Shown: positions 37,077 through 47,035 of the stretch, piece by piece
Layout: every line of letters begins with the position of its first letter
Numbering within the stretch: the first letter of the stretch is position 1
NCBI RefSeq assembly: GCF_002975435.1
Contig: NZ_PCPT01000011.1
Span: 41,604-105,603 of the forward strand
Origin: Arthrobacter sp. MYb227
GTDB lineage: Bacteria; Actinomycetota; Actinomycetes; Actinomycetales; Micrococcaceae
Length of the DNA: 64,000 nt
Reading direction: 5' to 3'
Notes under the pieces: generated by a model
What the model was told of the DNA's origin: nothing
Database searches by the model: none
Seen by the model: the letters and a program-made list of their open reading frames with translations, nothing else
Translations under genes and position numbers: made by a program

Positions 37077-38771
37077 GTGTCGCTCAAGAACACGGCCACC
37101 ACGTCCAAATCGCGTCCCAAGGGTTCATTCTCACTTGCTGCCCGAATTTTGGTCGTGCAGATCGGCCTAGTAACGATCATTGTGCTGTTGATCAGCGCGG
37201 CAAGCTACGTGACGACACGAAACCAAGCACATGATTTTGCCGCCAAACGCGTACTATCGGTTGCCGAAACTCTTGCCAATGACCCGTTCATCATCGGCAC
37301 TTTGCAAGGCGCCGACCCGTCCCCCGCCCTGCAGAAACATGCCGAGCTCATTCGCACCACGGCATCGGTAGATTTCGTTACCATCATGGATCCCCAAGGA
37401 ATCAGGTATACGCACCCGAATCCCGGGGAAATCGGTAAGAGCTATGTGGGAAGCACCAAAGAAGCACTCGCCGGCAACGCTCACATTGAAGATTTTGTAG
37501 GCACTCTTGGACCCTCGGTGCGCGCTGTAGTTCCGATCATCGATGCCGAGAATTCGATTATTGCGCTTATTTCGGTGGGCCTAACGTTGGAAAACCTCAA
37601 CATCATTCAACTGGCGATTGTGCCCGTGATTCTCGGGGCCGGAGTCTTGGCCTTGGGTCTCGGTGCCCTTTTTGCCTATATGCTCAGCCGCTATCTGCAC
37701 CGTGCGACGCTTGGTTACGGGCCCGAAGAGCTACGCAGGCTCTACGCCTATTATTTCTCCGCCTTGCATTCGCTCCGCGAAGGACTCGTATTAATCGATG
37801 GAAAGGGCCGTCTGGTTCTCCACAACGATCAGGCGGCACGGCTGTTAGGTTTACCCCCGGCAGGAACCCTGCGCCCCATGGCACTGGAAAAGGTTGGCCT
37901 GCCGGAAACTATCGAAGAGCTCTTTGCCTCGGGCCGACGGGTCACCGATGAAATTCATCTAACCCAAGACCGCGTACTAGTTATTTCGCAACAACGAGCC
38001 ATGCAACCAGATGACTCGATAGCATCGAAGGGACGCTGGCCGCTCCGTCGCAAGGTAGTGACAAGCTCGCTGGGTGCTGTCGCCACGCTGCGTGATCACA
38101 CAGAAGTTCAAGAACTCACCGGTGAGCTTGAATCAATGACCACACTTGCCGAGGCGCTTCGCGCGCAAACCCATGAGCACGCAAACCGCCTGCACACGGT
38201 TGCCACGCTCATTGAACTGGGACGCGAACGCGAGGCACTAGAATTCGCGGTTGCCGACAGACAAGAATCCCAACGGCTCACCGATGAATTTGTGCAAGCC
38301 ATCGACGAGCCGTATCTGACTTCGTTATTGGTGGGTAAGGCAGCCCAGTCCCACGAACGAGGTATCACCTTGACCATGAGCGCATCGGGTCTACTCCCCA
38401 AGGGAGCCCTGGATGCCAAGGATCTTGTGACAATCACCGGGAACCTGCTTGATAATGCGTTTGATGCCGCGGCGGGTTCCGAATTGCGCCGGGTCTGGGC
38501 GGATTTTGCCGCAGATGAAGACACAGTGGTAATTTCCATTGCCGATTCCGGGCCGGGGCTTGATACGGATCTGCTTGAAGAATTTTTCAGGCTGGGCGCT
38601 TCATCTAAGCCCGTAGTTCCTGGCAGCGGGTCTCGAGGGCTGGGGCTTGCTCTGGTCCGCCAGGCGGTTGCCCGATTGGGTGGGAGTCTTGAAGTCGATA
38701 ATGATGCCGGTGCAATCTTTACCGTCACGTTGCCGCTGCAGTTAAACCGACCCTTTGCCCAGCGGCGTTAG
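37077..38771 (+). CDS. Sensor histidine kinase of the DcuS/CitA/DctS type
   Basis: The 564-residue kinase has TM1 at about 22-44, an extracytoplasmic Cache/PAS sensor (about 50-170, with IRYTHPNPGEIGKSYVG and VRAVVPI typical of C4-dicarboxylate or citrate sensors), TM2 at about 172-200, a cytoplasmic PAS, and the transmitter. The phospho-acceptor lies in the THEHANRLHT motif (His366); the ATP-binding domain shows NLLDNAFDAA and DSGPGLD. GTG at 37077 is preferred, with GAAAGG six bases upstream. Paired with the response regulator at 38880 and divergent from dctA, it probably senses dicarboxylates. Confidence 0.9.
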   Translation: MSLKNTATTSKSRPKGSFSLAARILVVQIGLVTIIVLLISAASYVTTRNQAHDFAAKRVLSVAETLANDPFIIGTLQGADPSPALQKHAELIRTTASVDFVTIMDPQGIRYTHPNPGEIGKSYVGSTKEALAGNAHIEDFVGTLGPSVRAVVPIIDAENSIIALISVGLTLENLNIIQLAIVPVILGAGVLALGLGALFAYMLSRYLHRATLGYGPEELRRLYAYYFSALHSLREGLVLIDGKGRLVLHNDQAARLLGLPPAGTLRPMALEKVGLPETIEELFASGRRVTDEIHLTQDRVLVISQQRAMQPDDSIASKGRWPLRRKVVTSSLGAVATLRDHTEVQELTGELESMTTLAEALRAQTHEHANRLHTVATLIELGREREALEFAVADRQESQRLTDEFVQAIDEPYLTSLLVGKAAQSHERGITLTMSASGLLPKGALDAKDLVTITGNLLDNAFDAAAGSELRRVWADFAADEDTVVISIADSGPGLDTDLLEEFFRLGASSKPVVPGSGSRGLGLALVRQAVARLGGSLEVDNDAGAIFTVTLPLQLNRPFAQRR

Positions 38772-38879
38772 ACTTCACCTTGGATCAGAGGGGTGCCTGG
38801 GCGAGAATAGTCCCCCCCCCAGCACCGGCTAGGCCCGCCACCTAAATTCAACGACGTGAAAGGATTTCACCACACCGCC

Positions 38880-39593
38880 ATGGACTCTTCTACACGAGCA
38901 TTCCGCGTCCTGGTGGTCGATGATGAAATCAGCACGGCTCAGGCACATGCAAGCTTTGTTTCGCGGCTTCCCGGTTTTGAAGTTTACGCAATAGCGCACA
39001 CCGGTTCCGAAACATTCGCCGCACTGGCCAGCGCCACCGAGGCCGGCACACCCATTGATCTAGTGCTACTGGATATGAACCTTCCGGATTTACATGGGCT
39101 CGATGTTGCCAGGCGAGTACGTGGCAAGGGAAACACCGTCGATATCATCGCGATCACCGCGATCCGTGACCTCAACGTGGTGCGCACGGCAATTGCCACG
39201 GGAGTTACCCAGTATCTGATCAAGCCCTTCACCTTTGCCGCATTTAGTGAGAAACTCACCAATTACCGCGAATTTAGACTCAATCTGGGAACTGGCGGAG
39301 CTTCTGCCTCGCAGGCCTCGATAGACAATGCGTTTGCAGCATTGCGTTCGGCGGGCCCCACTCCCCTACCCAAGGGATTGATCCCCGAAACCCTTGGCGC
39401 CATAGGTGAGGTGCTCAAGACCTCGAGTGTAGCGCTCTCGGCCACCGAAGTTTCCGAGTCATTGAGCCTCTCCCGGGTCACCGCACGGCGCTATCTCGAG
39501 CATTTGGCCGAAACAAACCAGGCGAGCAAGGCCCCACGCCATGGCACCCGGGGACGGCCCGAATACGAGTATCGATGGCGTGTCAACAGCTAA
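38880..39593 (+). CDS. Response regulator of the DcuR/CitB type
   Basis: The 237-residue regulator has a receiver domain (VLVVDDEISTAQAHASF, phospho-Asp65 in LLDMNLPD, Lys in YLIKPF) and a C-terminal winged helix (LSATEVSESLSLSRVTARRYLEHL) of the type in CitB/DcuR/DctR. It should activate dctA when phosphorylated by the adjacent kinase. The start is uncertain: ATG at 38880 keeps the conserved N-terminus but AAAGGA is 15 bases away; GTG at 38856 has no ribosome site. Confidence 0.9.
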   Translation: MDSSTRAFRVLVVDDEISTAQAHASFVSRLPGFEVYAIAHTGSETFAALASATEAGTPIDLVLLDMNLPDLHGLDVARRVRGKGNTVDIIAITAIRDLNVVRTAIATGVTQYLIKPFTFAAFSEKLTNYREFRLNLGTGGASASQASIDNAFAALRSAGPTPLPKGLIPETLGAIGEVLKTSSVALSATEVSESLSLSRVTARRYLEHLAETNQASKAPRHGTRGRPEYEYRWRVNS

Positions 39594-39691
39594 CCAACAA
39601 ACAGCCAACTCCCCCTCGGCGAGCGCATGCTCTGCGCTGCGCCGTGGGAGCAGACTTCGTGACCTGGTTGTTTTCTCATCGATTACTAGTC

Positions 39692-41596
39692 TTAGGTGCC
39701 CTGCGGGCGCAGAAACGGCAGAAGATCGTCGATGACGCTTGAATCTTCGATCGTTGAGGGAACCACGTAGGGTTTGCCATCGGCGATCTGACGCATGGTT
39801 TTGCGTAGGATCTTGCCCGAGCGGGTCTTGGGCAGCGCCTCGACGATGCGCACCTCACGGAAGTCGGCGACCGGGCCGATATGTTTGCGAACCATTGCGA
39901 TGAGTTCCCTGCTGAGGGTTTCTTCGTCGCTGCTCGCCCCGCTCTTGAGCACCACGTAGCCGGAGGGGCGCTGGCCCTTGAGTTCATCGACAACGCCGAT
40001 GACCGCGCATTCGGCCACCGCCCGGTGGGCACCGAGTATTTGTTCCATGGCACCGGTGGAGAGTCGGTGTCCCGAGACGTTGATGACGTCGTCGGTGCGG
40101 CCCATGACAAAGAGGTAGCCGTCTTGATCCAGATATCCCGAATCTCCCGTGGTGTAGTACCCGGGGAAGGCTTCGAGGTAGGTGGCGATGAATCGTTCAT
40201 CGTTTCCCCAGAGGGTGGCCAGGGTTCCCGGCGGTAGGGGAAGTTTGATCACGATGTTCCCTTCCGCGCCGGCGGGTAGTGGTTCGCCGAAGGAGTCAAG
40301 AATTTCTACCTGATATCCGGGGACCGGAACCGTTGGCGAACCGGCCTTGCATTCCATGAGTTCTAGCCCGACGGGGTTTGAGGCAATGGGCCAGCCGGTT
40401 TCGGTCTGCCACCAGTTATCGATCACCGGGACTCCCAGAGCATCGCGAGCCCAAGCATAGGTGTCCGGGTCTAGGCGCTCGCCGGCAACAAAGAGTGCCT
40501 TGAGGGATCCAGTGTTGTGTTCGGCCAGCAGGTCCGCCTGCGGGTCTGCCTTGCGAATGGCACGTAGGGCGGTAGGAGCCGTGAAGAAGACATCAATGTT
40601 GTGCTCATCGATCAGGCGCCAGAAGGCACCGGCATCCGGGGTGCCCACGGGCTTGCCCTCATAAAGTACCGTGGTGGCTCCGGCGATCAGTGGTCCGTAC
40701 ACAATATAGGAGTGTCCCACCACCCAGCCGACATCCGAGGCGGTGAGCATTGTTGCCCCGGGGCCGACCCCGTAGATGTTGCGCATTGAGTAGTCCATGG
40801 CCACCGCATATCCGCCGGTATCGCGCACTACTCCTTTGGGTGCGCCGGTCGTTCCGGAGGTGTAAAGAATGTAGAGCGGGTGGGTTGCTGCAACGGGAAC
40901 CGCGTCTGCGGGTTGTGCTGTGGCAACCAGCTGTTCCCAGTCGTGCCAGGTAGCGGAGCTTTCAGAGTATTCGGTTCGCTCGTGGGCAAAGCCCTCACGG
41001 TGGGCAACGATAACCGTTGGTACCTTGTGGGTTGCCTGATTCATGGCTTCTTCGATGGCGGGTAGGTATTCGATCCGGCGAGTTGGCTCGATACCTCCAG
41101 AGGCGGTAATGATGGCGGCAGGTGTTGCGTCATCGATGCGAGCGGATAGTTCCTTGGGTGCGAAGCCACCGAAGACTACCGAGTGAATGGCACCCAGACG
41201 AGCGCAGGCAAGCATGGCGATGTGCGCCTGCGGGATCATTGGCAAATAGATCAGCACCCGATCCCCCTGCTTGACGCCATGGGCGCGCAACGCTCCGGCA
41301 AAATGGGCAACCTCGGCTAAAAGTTCTGAGTAACTGAATCGCTGCTTGATGCCGAGCACCGCGGAATCGTAGATTAGCGCCGTTGAAGCTCCACGCCCGG
41401 CAAGCACGTGCCTATCTAGTGCGTTGTAGGAAATGTTGAGTATGCCATCGGGGTACCAGCCGTAGATTGGTGCGCGCGTTTCGTCGATGGCGGTAGTGGG
41501 TTTGGTGCCCCAGTCCAGGTGTTCTGCAGCGGAGAGCCAGAAGCTTTCCGGGTCAGCGCATGCTGCGGCATAGGTTTGTGCGTACGTCGCTGCCAT
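39692..41596 (-). CDS. prpE: Propionyl-CoA synthetase (acetyl-CoA synthetase family)
   Basis: The 634-residue AMP-forming ligase matches PrpE better than Acs by length and by its start (YAQTYAAACADPESFW). Motifs are LYILYTSGTTGAPKGVVRDTGG, WWQTETGWPIASN, YYTTGDSGYLDQDGYLFVMGR and the acetylatable Lys in PKTRSGKILRKTMR. It activates propionate for the methylcitrate cycle. It is divergent from the gntR-prpDBC operon and shares its operator region. AGAGG lies seven bases before the ATG. Confidence 0.93.
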   Translation of the reverse strand: MAATYAQTYAAACADPESFWLSAAEHLDWGTKPTTAIDETRAPIYGWYPDGILNISYNALDRHVLAGRGASTALIYDSAVLGIKQRFSYSELLAEVAHFAGALRAHGVKQGDRVLIYLPMIPQAHIAMLACARLGAIHSVVFGGFAPKELSARIDDATPAAIITASGGIEPTRRIEYLPAIEEAMNQATHKVPTVIVAHREGFAHERTEYSESSATWHDWEQLVATAQPADAVPVAATHPLYILYTSGTTGAPKGVVRDTGGYAVAMDYSMRNIYGVGPGATMLTASDVGWVVGHSYIVYGPLIAGATTVLYEGKPVGTPDAGAFWRLIDEHNIDVFFTAPTALRAIRKADPQADLLAEHNTGSLKALFVAGERLDPDTYAWARDALGVPVIDNWWQTETGWPIASNPVGLELMECKAGSPTVPVPGYQVEILDSFGEPLPAGAEGNIVIKLPLPPGTLATLWGNDERFIATYLEAFPGYYTTGDSGYLDQDGYLFVMGRTDDVINVSGHRLSTGAMEQILGAHRAVAECAVIGVVDELKGQRPSGYVVLKSGASSDEETLSRELIAMVRKHIGPVADFREVRIVEALPKTRSGKILRKTMRQIADGKPYVVPSTIEDSSVIDDLLPFLRPQGT

Positions 41597-41688
41597 GGTG
41601 GAACCTCTTTGTTCTTCGGTGCTGTTATTTTTGTGCGTACTGACTCACCAAAGAGCATATGACGTACGACACAAGTTTTCAACGCTTT

Positions 41689-41696
41689 TGTATACA
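41689..41696. promoter_or_regulatory. GntR/FCD-type operator, copy 1
   Basis: The palindrome TGTATACA lies inside TTTTGTATACATTG, in the gap between prpE and gntR. A second copy in the opposite overall orientation lies 63 bases away. The core fits GntR/FadR-subfamily sites. Confidence 0.6.
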
Positions 41697-41751
41697 TTGA
41701 AGCGACTTACTCGCACTGAGTGGGACTGAACCCGTGACAATCTTCCACTTC

Positions 41752-41759
41752 TGTATACA
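41752..41759. promoter_or_regulatory. GntR/FCD-type operator, copy 2
   Basis: A second TGTATACA abuts the start of the gntR gene, so a bound repressor could block transcription of gntR-prpDBC directly. Confidence 0.6.
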
Positions 41760-41768
41760 ATGAGTTGC

Positions 41769-42425
41769 ATGAGGGCAAGCGATAAGGCCTACGAGGCACT
41801 GAGAACGGACATCGTCGAATGGCGACTACGTCCCGGTACGGTTTTGGGCGAAGTAGAGCAGGCAGAACGCTTGGGAGTCTCACGCACTCCCCTGCGTGAG
41901 GCACTGGCCCGCCTGAGCGCAGATGGACTTGCCGTTCAACTGCGCGGACGCGGCACGGTAGTCTCCGACGTATCTTTTGAACACGTCGATGACCTCTTTG
42001 CCTTACGCCGAGCCCTGGAAGTTGAATCGGCACGAATCGCCGCTACCCAGGGAGATCCGGCGATATTCGCCTCACTACGTGATCGGTTCCTGGAAGCCAG
42101 ATCCAGCATCTCTGGACAAGCTGCCAACCGTGAGTCCTACTACCTGCTGGCCGCCGAACTCGACCAGTGCATCGATGAAGCCGTCAACAACCGCTATATC
42201 GAACAATCCCTGCGCTCACTACGCGTCCACCTAGCTCGCGTACGCCGACTCGCCCAAGACGACCCCCAACGCCTTGCCACCTCGGCGAGCGAACATGCTG
42301 CAATCGCCGAGGCCATCGCGGCACAAAACCCGCAGATTGCCGTCGCAGCAACGCAACTGCATTTGCACCACAGCCTTGAACACATCAAAAACCATGCCGG
42401 CTCCGAAAGGGACACCTCCAAATGA
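41769..42425 (+). CDS. GntR-family (FCD) regulator of the methylcitrate operon
   Basis: The 218-residue protein has an N-terminal winged helix ([32 protein letters not shown]..., [12 protein letters not shown]) and a C-terminal all-helical FCD effector domain with conserved Asp/His-type positions. FCD regulators usually bind small carboxylates; a methylcitrate-cycle intermediate is a reasonable ligand. The prpD start overlaps its stop (ATGA). ATG at 41769 or 41760 could be used; no clear ribosome site precedes either, and a leaderless transcript is possible. Confidence 0.88.
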   Translation: MRASDKAYEALRTDIVEWRLRPGTVLGEVEQAERLGVSRTPLREALARLSADGLAVQLRGRGTVVSDVSFEHVDDLFALRRALEVESARIAATQGDPAIFASLRDRFLEARSSISGQAANRESYYLLAAELDQCIDEAVNNRYIEQSLRSLRVHLARVRRLAQDDPQRLATSASEHAAIAEAIAAQNPQIAVAATQLHLHHSLEHIKNHAGSERDTSK

Positions 42426-43939
42426 TTAACCACCCAGTACGCGTGTACCGCAGTGAAGAAAACCTTGCCCGCGAGGATCAGCTCGCACACAAGATCGCGG
42501 TTGTCGCCACCGATCCGGTAGAGGTTACCGTCGAGGTCACCGACATGATCATCAACCGCATTATCGATAACGCCTCTGTCGCCGTAGCCTCGCTGAACCG
42601 CGGCCCGATCATCGCTGCCCGTGCCCAGGCACTGACCCACGCACCGTCAACCGGTGGCAGCGGCGCCTCGGTCTTCGGCATCACGGAAAAGGTCTCCCCC
42701 GAGTGGGCAGCTTGGGCCAACGGCGTTGCAGTACGCGAACTCGACTACCACGACACCTTCCTGGCCGCCGATTATTCGCACCCAGCCGATAACATCCCAC
42801 CAATTCTTGCCGTGGCTCAGCACACCGGCGCCTCGGGCAAGGACCTGTTGCGCGGCATCGCCACCGGTTATGAAATCCAGGTCAACCTGGTCAAGGCCAT
42901 CTGCCTGCACAAGCATAAGATCGACCACGTGGCGCACCTGGGCCCCTCGGCCGCCGCCGGCATCGGCACCCTGCTGGGCTTGGACACCGAAACCATCTTC
43001 CAGGCCGTGGGCCAGGGCCTACACACCACCACCGCCACCCGCCAGTCCCGCAAGGGCGAAATCTCCACCTGGAAGGCCCACGCTCCGGCCTTCGCCGGCA
43101 AAATGGCCGTCGAGGCGGCAGACCGTGCCATGCGCGGCCAGACCTCACCGGTGCCGATCTATGAGGGTGAAGACGGCGTTATTGCCTGGATGCTCGATGG
43201 CACCGAGGCCGCCTACGAGGTTCCACTGCCGGCCGCTGGCGAAGCCAAGCGCGCCATCATGGACACCTACACCAAGGAACACTCGGCCGAATACCAGGCG
43301 CAGGCCTGGATCGACCTGGCACGCAAGCTCAACCGCGAACACCCCGAGGCCACCGATGCCAAGAATGTCGCCTCAATCCTGATCAAGACCAGCCACCACA
43401 CCCACTACGTGATCGGTTCGGGCGCCAACGATCCGCAGAAGTACGATCCAACCGCCAGCCGCGAGACCCTTGATCACTCGATCCCGTACATCTTTGCCGT
43501 GGCCCTGCAGGACGGTTCATGGCACCACGTAGATTCCTACGCCCCCCAGCGTGCCGGGCGCCCGGACACCGTGGAATTGTGGAACAAGGTCACCACCGAG
43601 GAAGACGCGGAGTGGACCCGTCGCTACCACTCGCTGGATATTAGCGAAAAGGCCTTTGGTGGCTCGGTAGTCATTACCCTGACCGACGGCACCGTCATCA
43701 CCGATGAAATCGCCGTGGCAGATGCGCACCCGCTGGGCGCTCGTCCATTCGCTCGCGAACAGTACATCAACAAGTTCCGCACCCTGGCCACCGGCCTGGT
43801 CGAGGAAGCGGAAATCAACCGCTTCATCGCCGCCGCAGAAAACCTTGTAAACCTCGGCGCAGGTGAACTGGATCAGCTGAACATCATTGCAGCACCGGGT
43901 CTGATCGACCTGGCCGCAGCACCCAAGGGCCTGTTCTAA
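42422..43939 (+). CDS. prpD: 2-methylcitrate dehydratase
   Basis: The 505-residue protein belongs to the MmgE/PrpD family and dehydrates 2-methylcitrate. Family blocks include [74 protein letters not shown] and the [14 protein letters not shown] segment. The gene overlaps gntR upstream (ATGA) and prpB downstream (TAATG), so the operon is tightly coupled. The family does not use an iron-sulfur cluster. Confidence 0.96.
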   Translation: MINHPVRVYRSEENLAREDQLAHKIAVVATDPVEVTVEVTDMIINRIIDNASVAVASLNRGPIIAARAQALTHAPSTGGSGASVFGITEKVSPEWAAWANGVAVRELDYHDTFLAADYSHPADNIPPILAVAQHTGASGKDLLRGIATGYEIQVNLVKAICLHKHKIDHVAHLGPSAAAGIGTLLGLDTETIFQAVGQGLHTTTATRQSRKGEISTWKAHAPAFAGKMAVEAADRAMRGQTSPVPIYEGEDGVIAWMLDGTEAAYEVPLPAAGEAKRAIMDTYTKEHSAEYQAQAWIDLARKLNREHPEATDAKNVASILIKTSHHTHYVIGSGANDPQKYDPTASRETLDHSIPYIFAVALQDGSWHHVDSYAPQRAGRPDTVELWNKVTTEEDAEWTRRYHSLDISEKAFGGSVVITLTDGTVITDEIAVADAHPLGARPFAREQYINKFRTLATGLVEEAEINRFIAAAENLVNLGAGELDQLNIIAAPGLIDLAAAPKGLF

Positions 43940-44868
43940 TGTTGTACTCACATATCACCCCGGAGCAGAAACGCGTAGCTTTACGCTCTATGCTCACCCC
44001 GGGAGCCGCACGCCAATTCCCCGGCGCCTTCAACCCGCTTTCGGCGCGCTTGATCGGCGAAAAGGGCTTTGACGGTGTCTACATCTCCGGTGCCGTGCTG
44101 GCCAATGATCTGGGCCTGCCGGATATTGGGCTGACCACACTCACCGAGGTGGCAACCCGGGCCGGACAGATCGCCCGCATGAGCGACCTGCCGGCCCTGG
44201 TGGACGCTGATACCGGATTTGGCGAGCCAATGAACGTGGCACGCACCATCCAGGAACTCGAGCACGCGGGCCTTGCCGGCTGCCATATCGAGGACCAGTT
44301 CAACCCCAAACGCTGTGGCCACCTGGACGGCAAAAACGTTGTTGACCTAGACACCATGGTCAAGCGCATTGCCGCCGCCGCCGATGCACGCCGCGATCCT
44401 AACTTCGTGATCATGGCGCGCACCGATGTGCGCGCCGTGGAAGGACTGGATTCGGCGATCAATCGTGCCAAGGCACTGGTTGATGCCGGAGCCGATGCCA
44501 TCTTCCCCGAGGCCATGAAGGACATCACCGAATTTGAAGCCGTGTGTAATGCGGTTGATGTTCCGGTGCTGGCCAATATGACCGAATTCGGGAAGTCGGC
44601 ACTGTTCACCCGCCAGCAGCTTGCCGATGTTGGTGTTGCCATGGTGATCTACCCAGTCACGCTTTTGCGTAGCGCCATGGGTGAAGCCGAACGTACGCTT
44701 GATGCAATTGCTGCACACGGAACGCAGGAATCGGCTGTAGATTCAATGTTAACCCGTGCACGACTATATGAACTTGTCGACTATGAGGCGTACAACCGCT
44801 TTGATACCGGCATCTTCAACTTCCAGGTCCCGGATCTGGATATCGATTCAAACAACGCGAATCTGTAG
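43939..44868 (+). CDS. prpB: Methylisocitrate lyase
   Basis: The 309-residue enzyme cleaves 2-methylisocitrate to succinate and pyruvate. It shows the isocitrate-lyase/PEP-mutase signature: VDADTGFGEPMNVARTIQELE, GCHIEDQFNPKRCGHL (catalytic Cys, with Arg where Lys is more common before it) and IMARTDVRAVEGL. The ATG overlaps the prpD stop by one base. Confidence 0.96.
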   Translation: MLYSHITPEQKRVALRSMLTPGAARQFPGAFNPLSARLIGEKGFDGVYISGAVLANDLGLPDIGLTTLTEVATRAGQIARMSDLPALVDADTGFGEPMNVARTIQELEHAGLAGCHIEDQFNPKRCGHLDGKNVVDLDTMVKRIAAAADARRDPNFVIMARTDVRAVEGLDSAINRAKALVDAGADAIFPEAMKDITEFEAVCNAVDVPVLANMTEFGKSALFTRQQLADVGVAMVIYPVTLLRSAMGEAERTLDAIAAHGTQESAVDSMLTRARLYELVDYEAYNRFDTGIFNFQVPDLDIDSNNANL

Positions 44869-44884
44869 GAAACAGGAGCGAGCG

Positions 44885-46024
44885 ATGACTGAAACAACAG
44901 AGATTAAGAAGGGCCTTGCCGGCGTAGTCGTCGATTACACCGCAATCTCCAAGGTCAACCCGGACACCAATTCACTGCTCTACCGCGGATACCCGGTCCA
45001 AGACCTGGCCGCTTCGAAGAGCTTTGAAGAGGTAGCACTGCTGCTGTGGACAGGTGAGCTTCCCAGCGAAATCGAACTCACCGACTTTGTTGCTGCAGAA
45101 CGTGCCGGACGCGCACTTGCAGCAAATGTGAAAGCAGCAATTGATTTGCTGCCCACCGATTGCCACCCCATGGATGTTGGACGCACCGCGGTCTCGGTGA
45201 TCGGTGCCAACCATGCACTGGCCCAGGATTCTTCTCCGGAGGCCGAGCTCATTAAGGCCAAGGAACTGTTCGCGGCATTCCCCGCGATTGTCGCCTACGA
45301 TCAGCGCCGTCGCCGTGGCCTAGGAGTCATCGAGCCACGCGAAGATCTTGACTATTCACAGAACTTCTTGTGGATGACCTTTGGTGAGGAGGCAGCACCG
45401 GAAGTTGTCGATGCGTTTAGGGTTTCGATGGTGCTCTACGCCGAGCACTCATTCAATGCCTCGACTTTCACCGCACGCGTGGTGACCTCGACGCTTTCGG
45501 ATCTGCATTCGGCGGTCACCGCAGCCATTGGTGCTTTGAAGGGACCACTCCACGGCGGGGCCAACGAGGCAGTCATGCACACCTTCGAGGAAATCGGGAT
45601 AGATAAAAACGAGTCTCGCGAGGATGCTGCGGCCCGGGCCAAGGCCTGGATGGAAGAAGCTCTTGCCGCCAAGAAGAAGGTCATGGGCTTCGGCCACCGT
45701 GTTTACAAGAACGGTGACTCCCGAGTTCCGACCATGAAGGCTGCACTGGATAAGATGATCGCTTACTACGATCGTGGCGAAATGCTGGGCTTGTATGACG
45801 GTCTAGAAGCCGCGATGGATGAGGCCAAGGCCATCAAGCCAAACCTCGATTATCCGGCCGGTCCGACTTATCACCTGATGGGCTTTGACACGGACATGTT
45901 CACCCCGCTGTTCATTGCTTCACGCATTGTTGGCTGGACGGCCCACATTGCAGAACAGCGTGCCTCAAACGCGTTGATTCGTCCGCTTTCGGCCTACAAC
46001 GGCCCGGAACAACGAGCCTTCTAA
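44885..46024 (+). CDS. prpC: 2-methylcitrate synthase
   Basis: The 379-residue citrate-synthase-family enzyme condenses propionyl-CoA and oxaloacetate. Active-site blocks are LHGGANEAVM, GFGHRVYKNGDSR and DYPAGPTYHLMG. The short N-terminus (KKGLAGVVVDYTAISKVN, LLYRGYPVQDLA) is typical of PrpC rather than GltA. ATG at 44885 is preceded by CAGGAG; the frame continues upstream into prpB but that part is a shadow. A perfect terminator follows. Confidence 0.96.
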   Translation: MTETTEIKKGLAGVVVDYTAISKVNPDTNSLLYRGYPVQDLAASKSFEEVALLLWTGELPSEIELTDFVAAERAGRALAANVKAAIDLLPTDCHPMDVGRTAVSVIGANHALAQDSSPEAELIKAKELFAAFPAIVAYDQRRRRGLGVIEPREDLDYSQNFLWMTFGEEAAPEVVDAFRVSMVLYAEHSFNASTFTARVVTSTLSDLHSAVTAAIGALKGPLHGGANEAVMHTFEEIGIDKNESREDAAARAKAWMEEALAAKKKVMGFGHRVYKNGDSRVPTMKAALDKMIAYYDRGEMLGLYDGLEAAMDEAKAIKPNLDYPAGPTYHLMGFDTDMFTPLFIASRIVGWTAHIAEQRASNALIRPLSAYNGPEQRAF

Positions 46025-46040
46025 ATCGAGACGCTCGAAC

Positions 46041-46090
46041 AAACATAAAGTAGGGGATGGAACTTTGTTTCTGTCCCCTACTTTATGTTT
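46041..46090. terminator. Bidirectional terminator between prpC and the proteolytic cassette
   Basis: Perfect 17-bp arms at 46041-46057 and 46074-46090 close a 16-base loop. A/T-rich outer arms allow use from both sides: prpC on the plus strand and the SARP-like gene on the minus strand converge here. Confidence 0.85.
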
Positions 46091-46155
46091 CCCCCTCCGA
46101 CTCGCGCCGGTTGCTACCCCACCCATATGCATTGGTCCTCAATAGCTGAATATGC

Positions 46156-46947
46156 TTATGCCACCCCAAGGGTGCGTCCAGCGGGCCAATGCGTGGCCGA
46201 TCCGTAATCCGGTTTTTTCCCCGTGCAAGGGAGGACAGGTGTCTGCGCTACAAGACGCACCCGTGCCTCGAGCCGGTCCAAGGCCGGAGAACCTGCAATC
46301 CCCAGCTCAAGGTTGGCCCGGCGACGAAATCCTACGATTGCCTGCAACGCGGAGATGCATTGGCCCAAGCCCAAGTGCGCCACCACCATAATTTCAAGCG
46401 ACGTTTCATCAAGCACATCTAGGTATAGACCCTGAACCGCGGATTCAACCGCTGCGTTGTAGTCGCAACAAGCCAGTGCCGTAAGAGCCACGCGGTGCCA
46501 ATAGGTGATTCGGGCCCGCTGTAATCGGGACTGCTCTTCTATTACCCAGTCCTCATACCAGCCCAACAATAAGGAGTCGGTACCCGGGAGCCGTAAGCTT
46601 TCGTGAGTATTGGTGTTTCCCAGTATTTGCCATTCCTGGTGCAGGTCTACCCACGCATGCGGTGCCAGCCCCAGTGCGTGCCGATCCGCCCGAATCAGCC
46701 CCGGCAATTCACTGCTCACCTTGTGGATGCTGACGCGCAAGTTATCAAGTGCGCAGTGCTCCGGCGATTCTGGCCATAGCATTCCTGCCACGAGCTCACG
46801 CCGGCAACTTCCTTGCACCGCCAAAAAGGCAAGTAGCCGCTGCTGACGCGTAGACACTTCGATGTTTCGGTCATTGCCCCACAGTTCCCACGAGGGCATT
46901 AGATGTAGCCGAAAATCAGTTAGACCACGATCGATTTCAACACTCAC
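46156..46947 (-). CDS. SARP/BTAD-domain transcriptional regulator
   Basis: The 263-residue protein has a winged-helix DNA-binding domain (STRQQRLLAFLAVQGSCRRE, LWPESPEHCALDNLRVSIHKV) followed by a BTAD helical domain (WYEDWVIEEQSRLQ..., ALTALACCDYNAAVESAVQGLYLD, EIMVVAHLGLGQ). This is the AfsR/SARP activator layout without the NB-ARC part. GTG at 46947 is the likely start, because the longer frame runs back into the preceding peptidase gene. It is the last gene of a three-gene minus-strand unit with the metallopeptidase and caspase genes and may control that unit. Confidence 0.8.
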   Translation of the reverse strand: MSVEIDRGLTDFRLHLMPSWELWGNDRNIEVSTRQQRLLAFLAVQGSCRRELVAGMLWPESPEHCALDNLRVSIHKVSSELPGLIRADRHALGLAPHAWVDLHQEWQILGNTNTHESLRLPGTDSLLLGWYEDWVIEEQSRLQRARITYWHRVALTALACCDYNAAVESAVQGLYLDVLDETSLEIMVVAHLGLGQCISALQAIVGFRRRANLELGIAGSPALDRLEARVRLVAQTPVLPCTGKKPDYGSATHWPAGRTLGVA

Positions 46948-47035
46948 GGTGTATCGCACCCCCTCTTTTATACCGCAATCGGCCCCTTTGTAAGCGATAC
47001 CACCACTCGAATCGTCCGCCCGTCGCGAGTGTAGG

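Noticed and set aside
36899..37180. 94-codon N-terminal extension of DctA
   Set aside because: A strong ribosome site precedes ATG 36898, and the extension overlaps the start of the divergent kinase gene.
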